The position numbers and the translations under genes are program-made. The notes below the pieces were generated by a model that saw only the letters and a program-made list of their open reading frames with translations, was not told the origin of the DNA and searched no databases. From the NCBI GenBank assembly GCA_026260175.1, contig JAKCWW010000545.1, positions 19,686 to 83,685 of the forward strand: DNA of 64,000 bases, in the 5' to 3' direction. The DNA comes from Reticulitermes lucifugus (lineage: Eukaryota; Arthropoda; Insecta; Blattodea; Rhinotermitidae). Shown here in pieces: positions 54,230 to 64,000 of this stretch. The first letter of the stretch is position 1; every line of letters begins with the position of its first letter.

Positions 54230-54475
54230 TAACGGTATAGATCCACTAATTCTTAATCTTTGCTCTAATGGAGGCGAATGGTGAATTTCAGACCCTCGTC
54301 GTTTCATCCCCGAGAAAGAGTCCGCAGTACCCACTGAATAGAAGGGTTGGTGGACCCGAGAGATGCCCTGGACATTAGAAGCGGAGAAATACTCTTACAA
54401 CTGCCCGTAATCAATCTACAGTTCCTCAGTTGTCAAGTTTTTAGCCTAATCACTATACTGACTTATCTTTCGTTG
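54230..54475 (-). repeat. tRNA-derived SINE, family 3 (diverged)
   Basis: 'gtacccactgaatagaaggg' and 'gcctaatcactatactgact' match the body and head of the family on the minus strand. Confidence 0.7.
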
Positions 54476-54994
54476 GAGTACAATTCAACTGTCTTGTTAT
54501 GCTCCTTAGCACGCACGTAGTAACTTCACTTCAAAAAAGTGACTTTAATTGAATTTAGTATTGTGACAATTGAGGTTCTCACTGCAGTAACTGTGCAGAG
54601 TGTTGTCTTTTGACATATGACGACCTTTAGTGTTGCAGAAATTTACCGGCTTTCGAAAGAAACCTGATACCACAATTTTCAGGGTAGAAGATGGAGTAGA
54701 GTTACCACTGGTAAATTGATAGATTTCTACCAGACTAAGAATGCCATGTTCCTGAAGCAGTGTTATTCAAGTTTATTCAAAAAAAGGGGCTGAGATATTA
54801 CTCTCTTTAAGTTTATTGCTTTATTTTTTAAAAGAAGGGCTTGTTATATTCAAAACTCTTCCAGCATATAAAATATTCGTATCTTAAAAATTAACCTTTC
54901 GAGATTAACATATCTGACGACTTCAGCTGACTCTTACTGTCTTTTCAATGTACGTTCTTCGCCGAATTACAAAAGTTAAGGTAAAATTATCCCT
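54476..54994. other. No recognisable gene or element
   Basis: AT-rich spacer between two SINEs. Confidence 0.4.
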
Positions 54995-55275
54995 CTACAA
55001 GACATGAAGGCATATAGGGAGAGCACAGTTAGCTTTACTCGTTCTTAATCTCGGCATTAGGTGGAGGTGAGGGGTCAACATCACGCCCCGCCCCGTCTTA
55101 CCCCTCGGTAAGGTATGCCTAAACCCAATGAATAGGAAGCTAATTGGGCCATAGAGCCTGTAAGAAAGGTTTTTTTTGGAGAGGAGAACATTTCTTTTTC
55201 CTGCCAGGATTCGAACACCGGACCTCTCAAACAGTAGCGAGTCGTTATACCGCCTACGTTATTCCGGTTTCTGGC
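54995..55275 (-). repeat. tRNA-derived SINE, family 3
   Basis: Minus strand: head near 55260 ('ataacgtaggcggtataacg'), B-box-like 'ggtgttcgaatcc', body ending 'tcacgccccgccccgtctta' on the plus strand. Confidence 0.82.
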
Positions 55276-56139
55276 CTAATGACGAAAATACTTAAATGTT
55301 ATTTATGCCTATTACAATTTGTTGTTAAATATGATGATGCGTCGGCCCGTCTTCTGTGAAAACTCCGGAGGCCGATTTAGATAAAATGTGTTTTAAAACT
55401 TGTGTTAATAACTCTTGCAAGATGTGTTGTGATCTGTACGTCAAGCAGTAGGCCTTTTTTCTTGAGACTTTCATGTGAGTATAAATAAGGTATCATTTTT
55501 TAAACAAGAAAAACTTTGTGATATTTCCTCTGCATATGTTTAAATTTACCTTGACTACAGCTTACATTTAAACCGAAACATGTAGCTATGAAATGAGACA
55601 AAATTTTTATTTTGTAATAACGTTTTGTTAGACTGACATGCCATAGCGTTTGACCCCTCTGCTCGAACACTGTCATACAAATTTTTATGTTATGCCATTA
55701 TGAAGGTAGGTGTCATCAAGAACCAAACCAGAATTTTAGGCGTCATTTCATTTTAAATACAGTAATCCTCTTTTGAAAAAGGATTACAAGGGAAAGATTA
55801 GGTGTGTTAGAATTAAAGGGATGTACGACAGGAGGCAGGAAAGTCCTGTATGCGGTATGTGGTGAAATGCAAGGTAACATGCATTTTATTTTAATTGTCG
55901 AGTGAGAACCAGAGTAATTATAAAGAATCAATTCAAAAGAAAAATCTACACTGTAATAAGACAATGTCTTAAGGATGTGCGTGATAACTTGCTGGAAGTT
56001 ATATATAAGTAGGGGGGATATAACAAAAAAATGCGTTTTCTATTTTAGGTAAAATTTCTGTAGTGATGTGAGGGAGTACATTGATATTAATTAGTAACCT
56101 TACTTTGTATAATACCATTTTTTTAGTCGTCCTCTTCTA
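55276..56139. other. No recognisable gene or element
   Basis: AT-rich; no motif recognised. Confidence 0.4.
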
Positions 56140-56405
56140 CCTACTCCTGTTTTCCCGTTTCAGTGTCGAGGTTTGTAATTTTCTTTTGATAACACTGAGA
56201 GACACACCACAGTCGGTAGGACTCCACTGGACGAGGGATCGGCTCGACGCAGAGNNNNNNNNNNNNNNNNNNNNNNNNNNNNNNNNNNNNNNNNNNNNNN
56301 NNNNNNNNNNNNNNNNNNNNNNNNNNNNNNNNNNNNTTCGAACCCACGATCCTAGCAAGCGAGCGGCCGAAGACCCACGCCTTAGACCGCACGGCCACCC
56401 ATATT
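56140..56405 (-). repeat. tRNA-derived SINE, family 4, with an 82-N gap
   Basis: Minus strand: head 'tggccgtgcggtctaaggcg', 'ctcgcttgctaggatcgtgg', B box GGTTCGAA, then exactly 82 N (56255-56336), then 'ggagtcctaccgactgtggt', matching the copy at 48518-48715. Confidence 0.82.
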
Positions 56406-57633
56406 TTTCATACGAGGTCGAAACCCCTAATATCCGAAGGTTAAGGGAGGGGATTTTATGTACAGTGTCACAGCACAATAAACATTGATATTCAAAAGTC
56501 TGATTTGTGCTTGTGAGAGAAGGTACAGACTGACCCTTACTTCCTGCTGCATTGCCATCCTTTCATGTACGTTAACAAGATTATACAATAACAGAACAAG
56601 TCACTCAGTCGGCATAGTTATACCTTTATTATAATCTAACACTCACAATAAAATTATATTGTAAGTGACATTGTCCAGTAGGAGTATTCTCTAAAAATAA
56701 AATTTTTAAAAACATTATGATGCGTATTCTCTACTGCATATTTCTGTCTGCACAGAGATCTATGAAAGAAAACATAAGTAACTTTGTTGCTGTTTCCGTA
56801 CTACATTCCAACAACGTAAACCGAATTAAATGTAGGAGAATAAAGTGAAGAAATCCCCGGATGATGGTGTGCTGACGTTGGCAATTTGTTACAAGATTCA
56901 GAGGCGAGTTTACAGCCCGTTAGATTATTAGATCCGACACACATGGCTACCACTATTTACAGTCACCAAACAGAAAGGCAGAGCTATTTTTCACGCTATT
57001 AACATGATGTCTGCAATTTTACACAAGAATTATATATTATACTACTTTTACAGAACTAAATCAGCATGCAAAAGTTTTGCACCGAATAAGGTTGGGATCT
57101 AAATAAAACACCCACACGGTTACATTACGAGTGATGCCATGAGCATAGAAGGTATTACAGGCTTACGGCGTTTACAATTTATAACTCAAATACACGACCC
57201 AGCAGCTTACAATAAAATGCCTGCCTTCTATTTGCCGATAACCGATTAATTTCTCTTAAGAGCGCTTCACGCAAAATATAGGTTGCTTGCAGCAGTAAAC
57301 GAGGGTTGGGTAAGTCTTGCGACTGATTCATGAAAAGTGCAGGCCTTCGACTCAACTTCAGTGCAGGTGAGACTCGTTCAGAATTTAGATGACAGGATGA
57401 AGTAGAACATCCAGCATAGTTTACGAAATCTTGAAGGATAATCGGAAACAGATATTTATACCTAACGCAGATATGGCTGAGATGTTTTAGAGTGAAACAA
57501 ATGTTGTTATCCATAGAACACAGACTATCAACGTTACATTGAATCTCAGAACATACTGGCAATTTCTTTTATTATTATAATTATTTAATTTATTGTTGTT
57601 ATTATTGAATTATTATAATTATTATTTTATTTA
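56406..57633. other. No recognisable gene
   Basis: A 127-codon minus-strand frame (57179-57562) ends ILREALLREINRLSANRRQA and has no known domain. Its composition is mildly coding-like at the C-terminal end, but there is no support for calling it. Confidence 0.35.
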
Positions 57634-57860
57634 ATGGTAAAATATTGTGACGGAAATGTGCGTAACTTTTCCATGTCTGATACTCAATCTAAAACCACTT
57701 TCAAAATATTTTATCAAAATGTTGGAGGTTTTAGGACCAAACAAACCGAACTGTTTGATAATGTATGCTCCATGGATTTTAAAATAATTTGTTTAACTGA
57801 GACGTGGTTAAATGACGTGTTTCCATTACAAACTCTTTCCAGATCGTATAAGTTAAAATC
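57634..57860 (+). pseudogene. LINE endonuclease N-terminus (jockey/CR1-like fragment)
   Basis: Reads FKIFYQNVGGFRTKQTELFD, NVCSMDFKIICLTETWLNDV. The YQNVxGLRTK...ICLTETWL pattern is the start of the AP-endonuclease domain of jockey/CR1-type LINEs, including the catalytic Glu of TETW. The similarity ends near 57860 and no RT follows, so it is a fragment. The start at 57634 is the open-frame limit, not a proven start codon. Confidence 0.75.
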
Positions 57861-57939
57861 AAAAGTTAAAATAGCAGTGTGGTCGCTTGATGCACAGATT
57901 CGTGGTATTGTATATGCTGGTGACTATAAGCTGTAATAT

Positions 57940-59315
57940 GAATAAAAATATATAGTTAGAAATTATTCTGTCTGTATCGATTATTTATCATATAAACGGA
58001 TTAATTTTAATTTTAATTTTGCATGAATGACGTACCGTGTTGTTAACGCGTGCTGTCGTGTGGAGTGGTACAAGCTGAATGTTGTCTGGTGGACTTTGTT
58101 ATGGGGTATGTCCACCAGGCAACATAGCTGAATATCGCGTATTCGAGCAATGTCTGATATCTTTTAATCGCATATCAAGCAACTTTCCTCTCCTTTCCGA
58201 CGCTGGAAAATGAGGTCATACAACGTCCACAGCGCTTCGGGAAGCGTTAAATATTAAGCGCTTTCCTCGGACTGGGGGCAATCAGAACCTGAAAAAAATA
58301 TTTGGTGCTAACACTGTCATTTGAGCAACCTTCCAAATTCAATCCAGTCTGCAGAAAGGTAGTTTATCTGTCACGGGAGTCTAGGAATCAGAAACGGGAC
58401 TATAGGTCATAACAAAGTAAATATGCCGTTCTTCTTTCCATTACATACATGTTTTTTCTTTATTTTAGTCACCACGGATCTTCTCAGAATCATAATATTG
58501 GATTATTCGGTTATTTTACGACCTTCTGTCCAATCATGTTGTACCTGTACTTAGCAAACGTCTAATCAGCCGAAAGGAGTACAGAAGGGGCTATGGTGTC
58601 TTTTAAGCTATTGTGACGTAATTTGGGTGGAAGACTTCAGAATGTAACACTTCGGTGAAGAAAGCAAGTTCGCCACTGTGATTCAAAGAGAGCATATTCC
58701 GAATAAGAGTCAGTCAATCCGCTGGGACATACTATGAAAGTGTAATTCTCGATTGACTGAATTTACCATAAAAAAACGAAATATCCAGTCAGACTCGTGA
58801 TCGTTTGTTAGTTACCTCCACCTAAAAGGCCTACTATGCAATACAATCTGGATTATGTAGAACACAAGAGGATGGAGTCAACTGAAGATGATCATAATTC
58901 CGTGCCCTCTTGTAGAATTTCTACCCAAGAAATAAGGGAAAAGGTCGAGACGATGGTAAAATAAGAAAGCAGTTTTAAGTTTCTGTTAATCTGACAAACT
59001 CAATACTTCTGTAAGTACAGCTTCCAAGTTATTGAATTTCAAAGAGTTTCCTGACAGCATTAGAATTTTATTCCCAGAATCGTCAAAGTTACATCCACTG
59101 CGTTTTGGTACTGTTTACGATAGGTATGTCCCAAGTGCGTGGGAATACTGGAAAAGCATTAAGAAGTCGTTCTGGAAGCCCTAAACAACTCCATAAAGGA
59201 TAAAACGCAGCGAAAATCTGACAAAGTATTCATCTCCATGATAAAAGGACAGTTCACAAGCAACAGACTGAAAATTTCAGAAGCTTAAACACCCACATCA
59301 AGAACTAATTGTTTT
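57940..59315. other. No recognisable gene or element
   Basis: AT-rich; no motif recognised. Confidence 0.4.
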
Positions 59316-59489
59316 CTGGACTTTGTCTATCGTCCGGATGAAATATAAAAATATAAAATCAGAACGTTTCGGAAGCTGGTTCTTCTTCCGTCTTCAGGTG
59401 AAGGGAGGCGAGACACCTACTCAGATGGGTCTCTTAGACCGAGCTAATCTCAATCATTGGATTTTATCCGGACGATGGACAAAGTCCAG
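59316..59489. repeat. 174-bp foldback with a hammerhead-like centre
   Basis: Outer arms of 29 bp (59316-59344 and 59461-59489, from 'ctggactttgtctatcgtcc'). Between them, on the minus strand at 59398-59363: CTGAAGA, a perfect stem GGAAG/CTTCC, GAAAC then GTT. Core positions match a hammerhead, but stem I is not evident. Confidence 0.55.
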
Positions 59490-60082
59490 TAGACAATTAG
59501 TTCTCAATGTTATATACCATCGTCAGAAACTTTTAGAATTTACCCACATCAAAATTTGGACTGACTCCACGTGGATACGTGGTATTCAGAATTAAATACT
59601 GTCCAATATCGAATACTGAGATTTCCAGCGATGAATAATTTATGATGAAAACTGTAATACTTGAAGAAACAATTGTAATTCTAACACCCTGGATACGCTG
59701 AACTGACACTGCGTGGGCGTGCTCGTAAAACATGTCACTATGCGTCACAGCATGCGTACACTAGTGTAATTAAACTGCTTGTTATTTATCCAGTAAGTGT
59801 AAAGTGAGATCTATTATTTTGCCACGTGTACTCCTTGAGCCTTGAATTTTTTACGTTTGAATATTCGTAAAGAGCGTTGCATTTTGTAGCAAAGTGGCGG
59901 GCGAGACGCGTGGGTGCAGACGAGATAAGAACAAAATCATCCCATCTCAAAGTATATTATGACCATTTTGTTAATGATTTACAGCAGAATTGTTATCGAA
60001 ATAATTACTGTATTCGTTATAGCTTAGGTTTACAATATAAAGCAATCCCTGTACAAACCCTGAGGGTTCCAGAAGGTCGAGG

Positions 60083-60310
60083 CTCCCAGACAGTCGGTGT
60101 ATGAAGATGGTAAGGTTTTCAGCCCTACGCACCGGCCGCCTTTAAATATATGATACTCCTTTCTGTTAGAGGCTGAGTCGATCCCAGGGCCATAGTGCGG
60201 CCAGAAAGACTACGTCAATGAAAAATCCCACTGACACCATTGGGAAACGAACCCATGATCTTCCGGCTTGCAGACCAGTGCCTCAACCAAGTGCGCCACC
60301 GCATACCCCC
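60083..60310 (-). repeat. tRNA-derived SINE, family 2
   Basis: Minus strand: head 'gcggtggcgcacttggttga', B-box-like 'gggttcgtttccc', body 'ggccgcactatggccctggg'. Matches 16945-17232 and 25378-25632. Confidence 0.85.
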
Positions 60311-60914
60311 AGGTTTTTAATAAACGATTGCGTTAAAATAAGCTACATAACTGATTGTGTAAGAAATTTATTGATCCTTCTAACTGTAAGTCGTTTAATA
60401 ACGCTCCATATACTACAAAATTTACGTAGATTTACATGTTTTAAGGGAAGGATTACGAACAGTGACTCGGGACGTGATACAAAGAAAAACTGTGTTTTAT
60501 GATTCACTGACGGAGGGAAGAAAGATGAGAAGAAAGTCTCAGGATAGCCGGTATTCATAACAGACTCAAATCAGGTATATCACGAATATGTCACAGTTGA
60601 AATATTCTTACCTCACAAAAAATGGAATGTTTTCTTCTGCACCCGGTTTGATTGATTCCCGGTCCCCGAAGTGTTTCATAGTCAGAGATGCAGGCCACGT
60701 ACACACGATGCGCGTCGGGCTTACTAGGGGTTCAAGAGGGTGAGGACTTGGAGGTGGGCTGATTTGTGAAAGACAAGTTGTCAGCCTGGTGGACAGGGAT
60801 GCTTAGCAAACGGATCTGTCACTGCATTGGCGGGTAGAACTGAGAGCTGGTGCTGGTCTCCGAGCAGACATTGCAACCTGCCACTTTAAAAACAGAGCAA
60901 CGCCAGTAAATATA
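60311..60914. other. No recognisable gene or element
   Basis: No motif recognised. Confidence 0.4.
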
Positions 60915-61247
60915 CAGGCAGTTTCCGAGTCAGGTAAGTGTTCCTGTTCTGAATCATCTACGTAACTCGAAATTTACGTAAGTCGGAATTGACCTCCCCT
61001 TATTGTCCCACTTCATCGGGTATGTATATGTTTTTACAATGCCAGTGTACATGTATAAAATATTATTTCTATCACTTTTTCATACGAAACACACATAGTA
61101 AAATAATTTAGTAATTACGGTATTAATAATACAAATTATAAATATTATAAGTACAATACTAAATAAACAAATTTTCCGCAGCTTAGAATTTTTTGCATAA
61201 GTCCGAGTTTATATAAGTCGCGTATTACGTAACCCGGAAACTACCTG
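60915..61247. mobile_element. 333-bp MITE with Tigger-like ends
   Basis: The ends CAGGCAGTTTCCGAGT and CAGGTAGTTTCCGGGT (inverted) are flanked by TA on both sides (60913-60914 and 61248-61249). The interior is AT-rich and non-coding. TA target and CAG ends suggest a pogo/Tigger-type non-autonomous element. Confidence 0.78.
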
Positions 61248-61249
61248 TA

Positions 61250-61974
61250 TAGTAATATGAGATCTGTGACTCCTAGAGCGGTGAAAATTTAGAATATCAA
61301 TATATGAACTGAGAAACAGTGATTGCGGTCATGATGGCACACATTGACTTCACCATACTTTATTTTCACGTTGATCACAAATAAAAAATCCTCAAGGTGT
61401 CCATAACCTCTATTTAAATAATCAGCATTATTAAACAGCTATGAATATTTGTTCCATTTAAACAACGTTTGACTGTTTACCACCATAGTATGTTTATCAA
61501 TCCACGAAGCAGACGCCGCCAAAGTTTTTGCAATAGAAGCCTGTTACCATCACCTAGCAATCAGACGGACAGAAACACTGGCAGAACCCTGAAAAAAGTG
61601 ATGTTTGTATCTCTAACGTGCCCCTACCTAAACTTATTCTTATAATGCCTTTGGAGTGAGTCACTGACTGTGTAGTTGAGTCACTGCCGGGTTGCCGCAG
61701 TTACGAAACACATCCGATTATGAGTGACGTCACAACCGGGGCTTGAATGGGGACCAGGTATCCATGGTTAGGATCTCATATTAAGGGGGATTAAAGGTGA
61801 TGGTAGAGGCGGTGAATATTATGTTTCCCGGTCATGTAAGACGGGGTAATTTCTAGTTTACAATAAAGTATGTATCTCTCCCTATCCACGTAAGATATCT
61901 TATAGTCTCTGACCGTCGAGAATAACCACGGCTTTTCAGAATACAGTAAAGATAAAATTCACCCTATAACATAC
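61250..61974. other. No recognisable gene or element
   Basis: AT-rich; no motif recognised. Confidence 0.4.
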
Positions 61975-62225
61975 GATAAACGCACGGGGGGAGGTAGAGG
62001 TATAGCTCTACCCTTTCTTTAGCCTCGGCACTAGTTGGGGGTGGGTGGTCAACGCCAGGCCCCGACAACTTTGCCCCCGGGAAAGAGTCCCGATACCCCC
62101 TGTACAGAAGACTGTGTGGGCCTCGGGGCCTTTCTGGAAGGGTGCGGAAAATCTCGCTCCCCACGGGGTTCAAACCTCGACCCATCTATTCCGTAGCGAG
62201 TCGCCATACCGACTGTATGCTATAT
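61975..62225 (-). repeat. tRNA-derived SINE, family 3
   Basis: Minus strand: head 'cggtatggcgactcgctacg', B-box-like 'gaggtttgaaccc', full body ending 'agagctatacctctac'. Well preserved. Confidence 0.85.
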
Positions 62226-64000
62226 TTGAACAGCGCAGGAAAATATTACGTACTGATACACTGAGCAATTGCGCTGTTTATTTAATGCAATTAGAATAAA
62301 TAAGTAAGAGAGAATGGCACAGGAAACAGACATGAAAGCACAAAGAACTACCCACACAAAACATAGCATATCTGGGTAGCATAACTACATTGCAGGACTG
62401 GGAATATTGTGACGTGGATCAAAGTACGACATTGCTTGTTTCTGAAGATGCGAATGCGAAAATTTTGGACATTTTGTGAACATGAATTACAGGTATTTTC
62501 CATGCTTATATGAAAGTTAACTGTGGCATTTACCGTCCATCTGTTTATAAGTCAGTAGATATATATTACTTGCCAAACCACATGACACGCTTCGAAGAAA
62601 TGTGGCATACAAGTCCTTTCTTAATTGCAGATTTTCACTAACTACTCTCTGCTAGACACAATTGATATTTTCATTGCTGTCTGTTAAATGCACACCAGAC
62701 TATACGCATACAAAATTCTTAACGACATGTACAGATACGCAGACCGCAACGAGCTAGTTTAACGCTAAGAAGTTCAAAGTACAGGAAACCGCTTTTCGTA
62801 AGACAGTTGAAGGAACTGCATTCAAGAGTAAAGAATGCCGTTAAAGGCCTCTTCTATCATTTGTACATTACTACACTCGACATTCGGCGTACACACGATA
62901 ACTGTGGTCATTATGATGCATTTTATGGTGACTATAAGGGTTGAGAGGTACGACACATTTTAATGTGCTCTTCACGTATTTTCGCCTTAGTAATTTTTGC
63001 TGACAAGTCTGAATCTACACCTAGCCTGCAGACTGCAGCACGAGTCTTGTAAGGTGTGAATATAAAGCCGTTATCAAGGGGTCCAAACTGTGGATCTGCA
63101 ATGGCTTTCAATGCTCTGCCACTGCGCACTTCGCTTTCGCAAGCGAGATGCTACGCAGAGAAACAGCCAGTCGGTGAAATCGAAAACACGAATGTTTTAG
63201 GCATTTGCTTAACAAGAAACAAAAGAGCAGCCTCTGTATCTTGCACACATCAGGCTGTACGAATTTTATGGAATTTGTCACAGAATATCCACACTTAATC
63301 TTGTGAAGGATATCTGAATTTGATAAGTAGTATGTATCTGTATATGAATGCTCTTAACAAATAGAGTTAATTTAAATTCAGTTAACACAACCTTCAAGTC
63401 CGAAGTTATTTATTTCTCCATCCCCTTACTGATGGTTAATTTCTGTCTTAGTTTTCGAAAGGTCAAAATTTCGATCGTAACACAAGCGTAATAAATCTGT
63501 AGGTATGATTACAATAGGCCGAAGACGAGAGTATAGTCAATTTCAGAAACGTGGTGTACATCACACAAAGGACTACAACAGACAATGTACAATTTCCAAC
63601 ATAATATTCGCCTAATAGTCCCATCACATGTTCCTATGTTTCTTCTGGACAGGAAGAGCGTGAAGGAATTTGCGCTTCTGATGCTAACAACGTTTCCGAA
63701 AATGTGGTTGTGAAAAAAGGATATGAAGTTTAAATTAACACCGACAAATCATCTTACACTACCAGACCACAGAGAAAAACGTTTCTTGTCCAAAACTTAC
63801 GTGAGCACAGTTCTCTCCAGTGACTGCGTCCTTTTGTAACGTTAAAATTTGATATTGAAAACATGGGTTATTTACGATGTGGTCACAGAGCATCCGGTCG
63901 TCTCAAAGAAAATTGCAACCATTCACGGTTAATTTTATTTCAGTCATAGATTTAAACTAGTCTATTTTAGTGTTTATAATTTTAAAAGTAGACGGAAGCA
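62226..64000. other. No recognisable gene or element
   Basis: AT-rich to the end of the window. The frames at 62932-63129 (minus) and 63056-63298 (plus) overlap each other and show no recognisable domain. Confidence 0.45.

Noticed and set aside
56340-56405. Possible tRNA gene on the minus strand
   Set aside because: The head is tRNA-like, but the continuation is a SINE body (after the N gap) shared with 48518-48715.
57179-57562. 127-codon minus-strand open frame
   Set aside because: No recognisable domain and no transcript or splice signals that I can support.

Overview
This window looks like repeat-dominated DNA from a large arthropod genome, most likely an insect. It is AT-rich and has no recognisable complete host gene. 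Nearly everything that can be identified is a transposable element or its remains: RTE-type and RNase H-bearing non-LTR retrotransposons, Penelope-like elements with hammerhead-ribozyme motifs, mariner/Tc1 and Tigger-type DNA transposons, at least four tRNA-derived SINE families, and two short LTR-retrotransposon fossils. From memory, the RTE 3'-end protein (YGCETWSL...LREEHRLRVFENRVLRRIFGPKRDEV type) and the SINE sequences resemble repeats common in cockroach-like polyneopteran genomes. I could not run a search, so the taxon is an inference.

Layout, left half. A foldback with two opposed hammerhead motifs lies at 2.9-3.2 kb. Next to it is an end-to-end RTE retrotransposon (3263-6580) with a 14-bp target-site duplication (TSD) and a broken open reading frame. 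Between about 7.78 and 12.94 kb lies a four-layer nest. A minus-strand LINE is split by a minus-strand repeat-rich retroposon (about 7875-12383). That is split by a plus-strand non-LTR element (8746-11497, 12-bp TSD), which is split in turn by a mariner (9714-10970, TA). A decayed Tigger-type element sits at 17.9-19.1 kb. A second RTE copy at 21.9-23.45 kb carries a 184-bp insert with a decayed hammerhead. A Ty3/gypsy-like fossil follows at 24.7-25.2 kb, then SINEs.

Layout, right half. A 5'-truncated Penelope-like element with a GIY-YIG endonuclease and a hammerhead lies at 33.75-34.8 kb. A broken intronless copy of a dispersed animal gene family lies on the minus strand at 37.9-39.5 kb. A 350-bp RTE insertion with the inverted structure expected from twin priming is at 40912-41261, inside a perfect 13-bp duplication. 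A near-canonical hammerhead is at 42985-43028. RTE 3' fragments lie at 46.9 and 51.2 kb, a BEL/Pao-like fossil at 48.0-48.5 kb, a Tc1/mariner-superfamily transposon at 49.5-50.9 kb, a LINE endonuclease fragment at 57.6 kb, a foldback at 59.3-59.5 kb and a TA-flanked MITE at 60.9-61.25 kb. SINEs are scattered throughout.

The elements do not form a pathway. What links them is parasitism and insertion history: SINEs and truncated copies depend on enzymes from autonomous relatives, and the duplications and nesting give a relative order of insertion. The only candidate host coding sequence is a possible last exon at 2050-2237, with weak support. Long stretches without annotation appear to be ordinary intergenic or intronic sequence.
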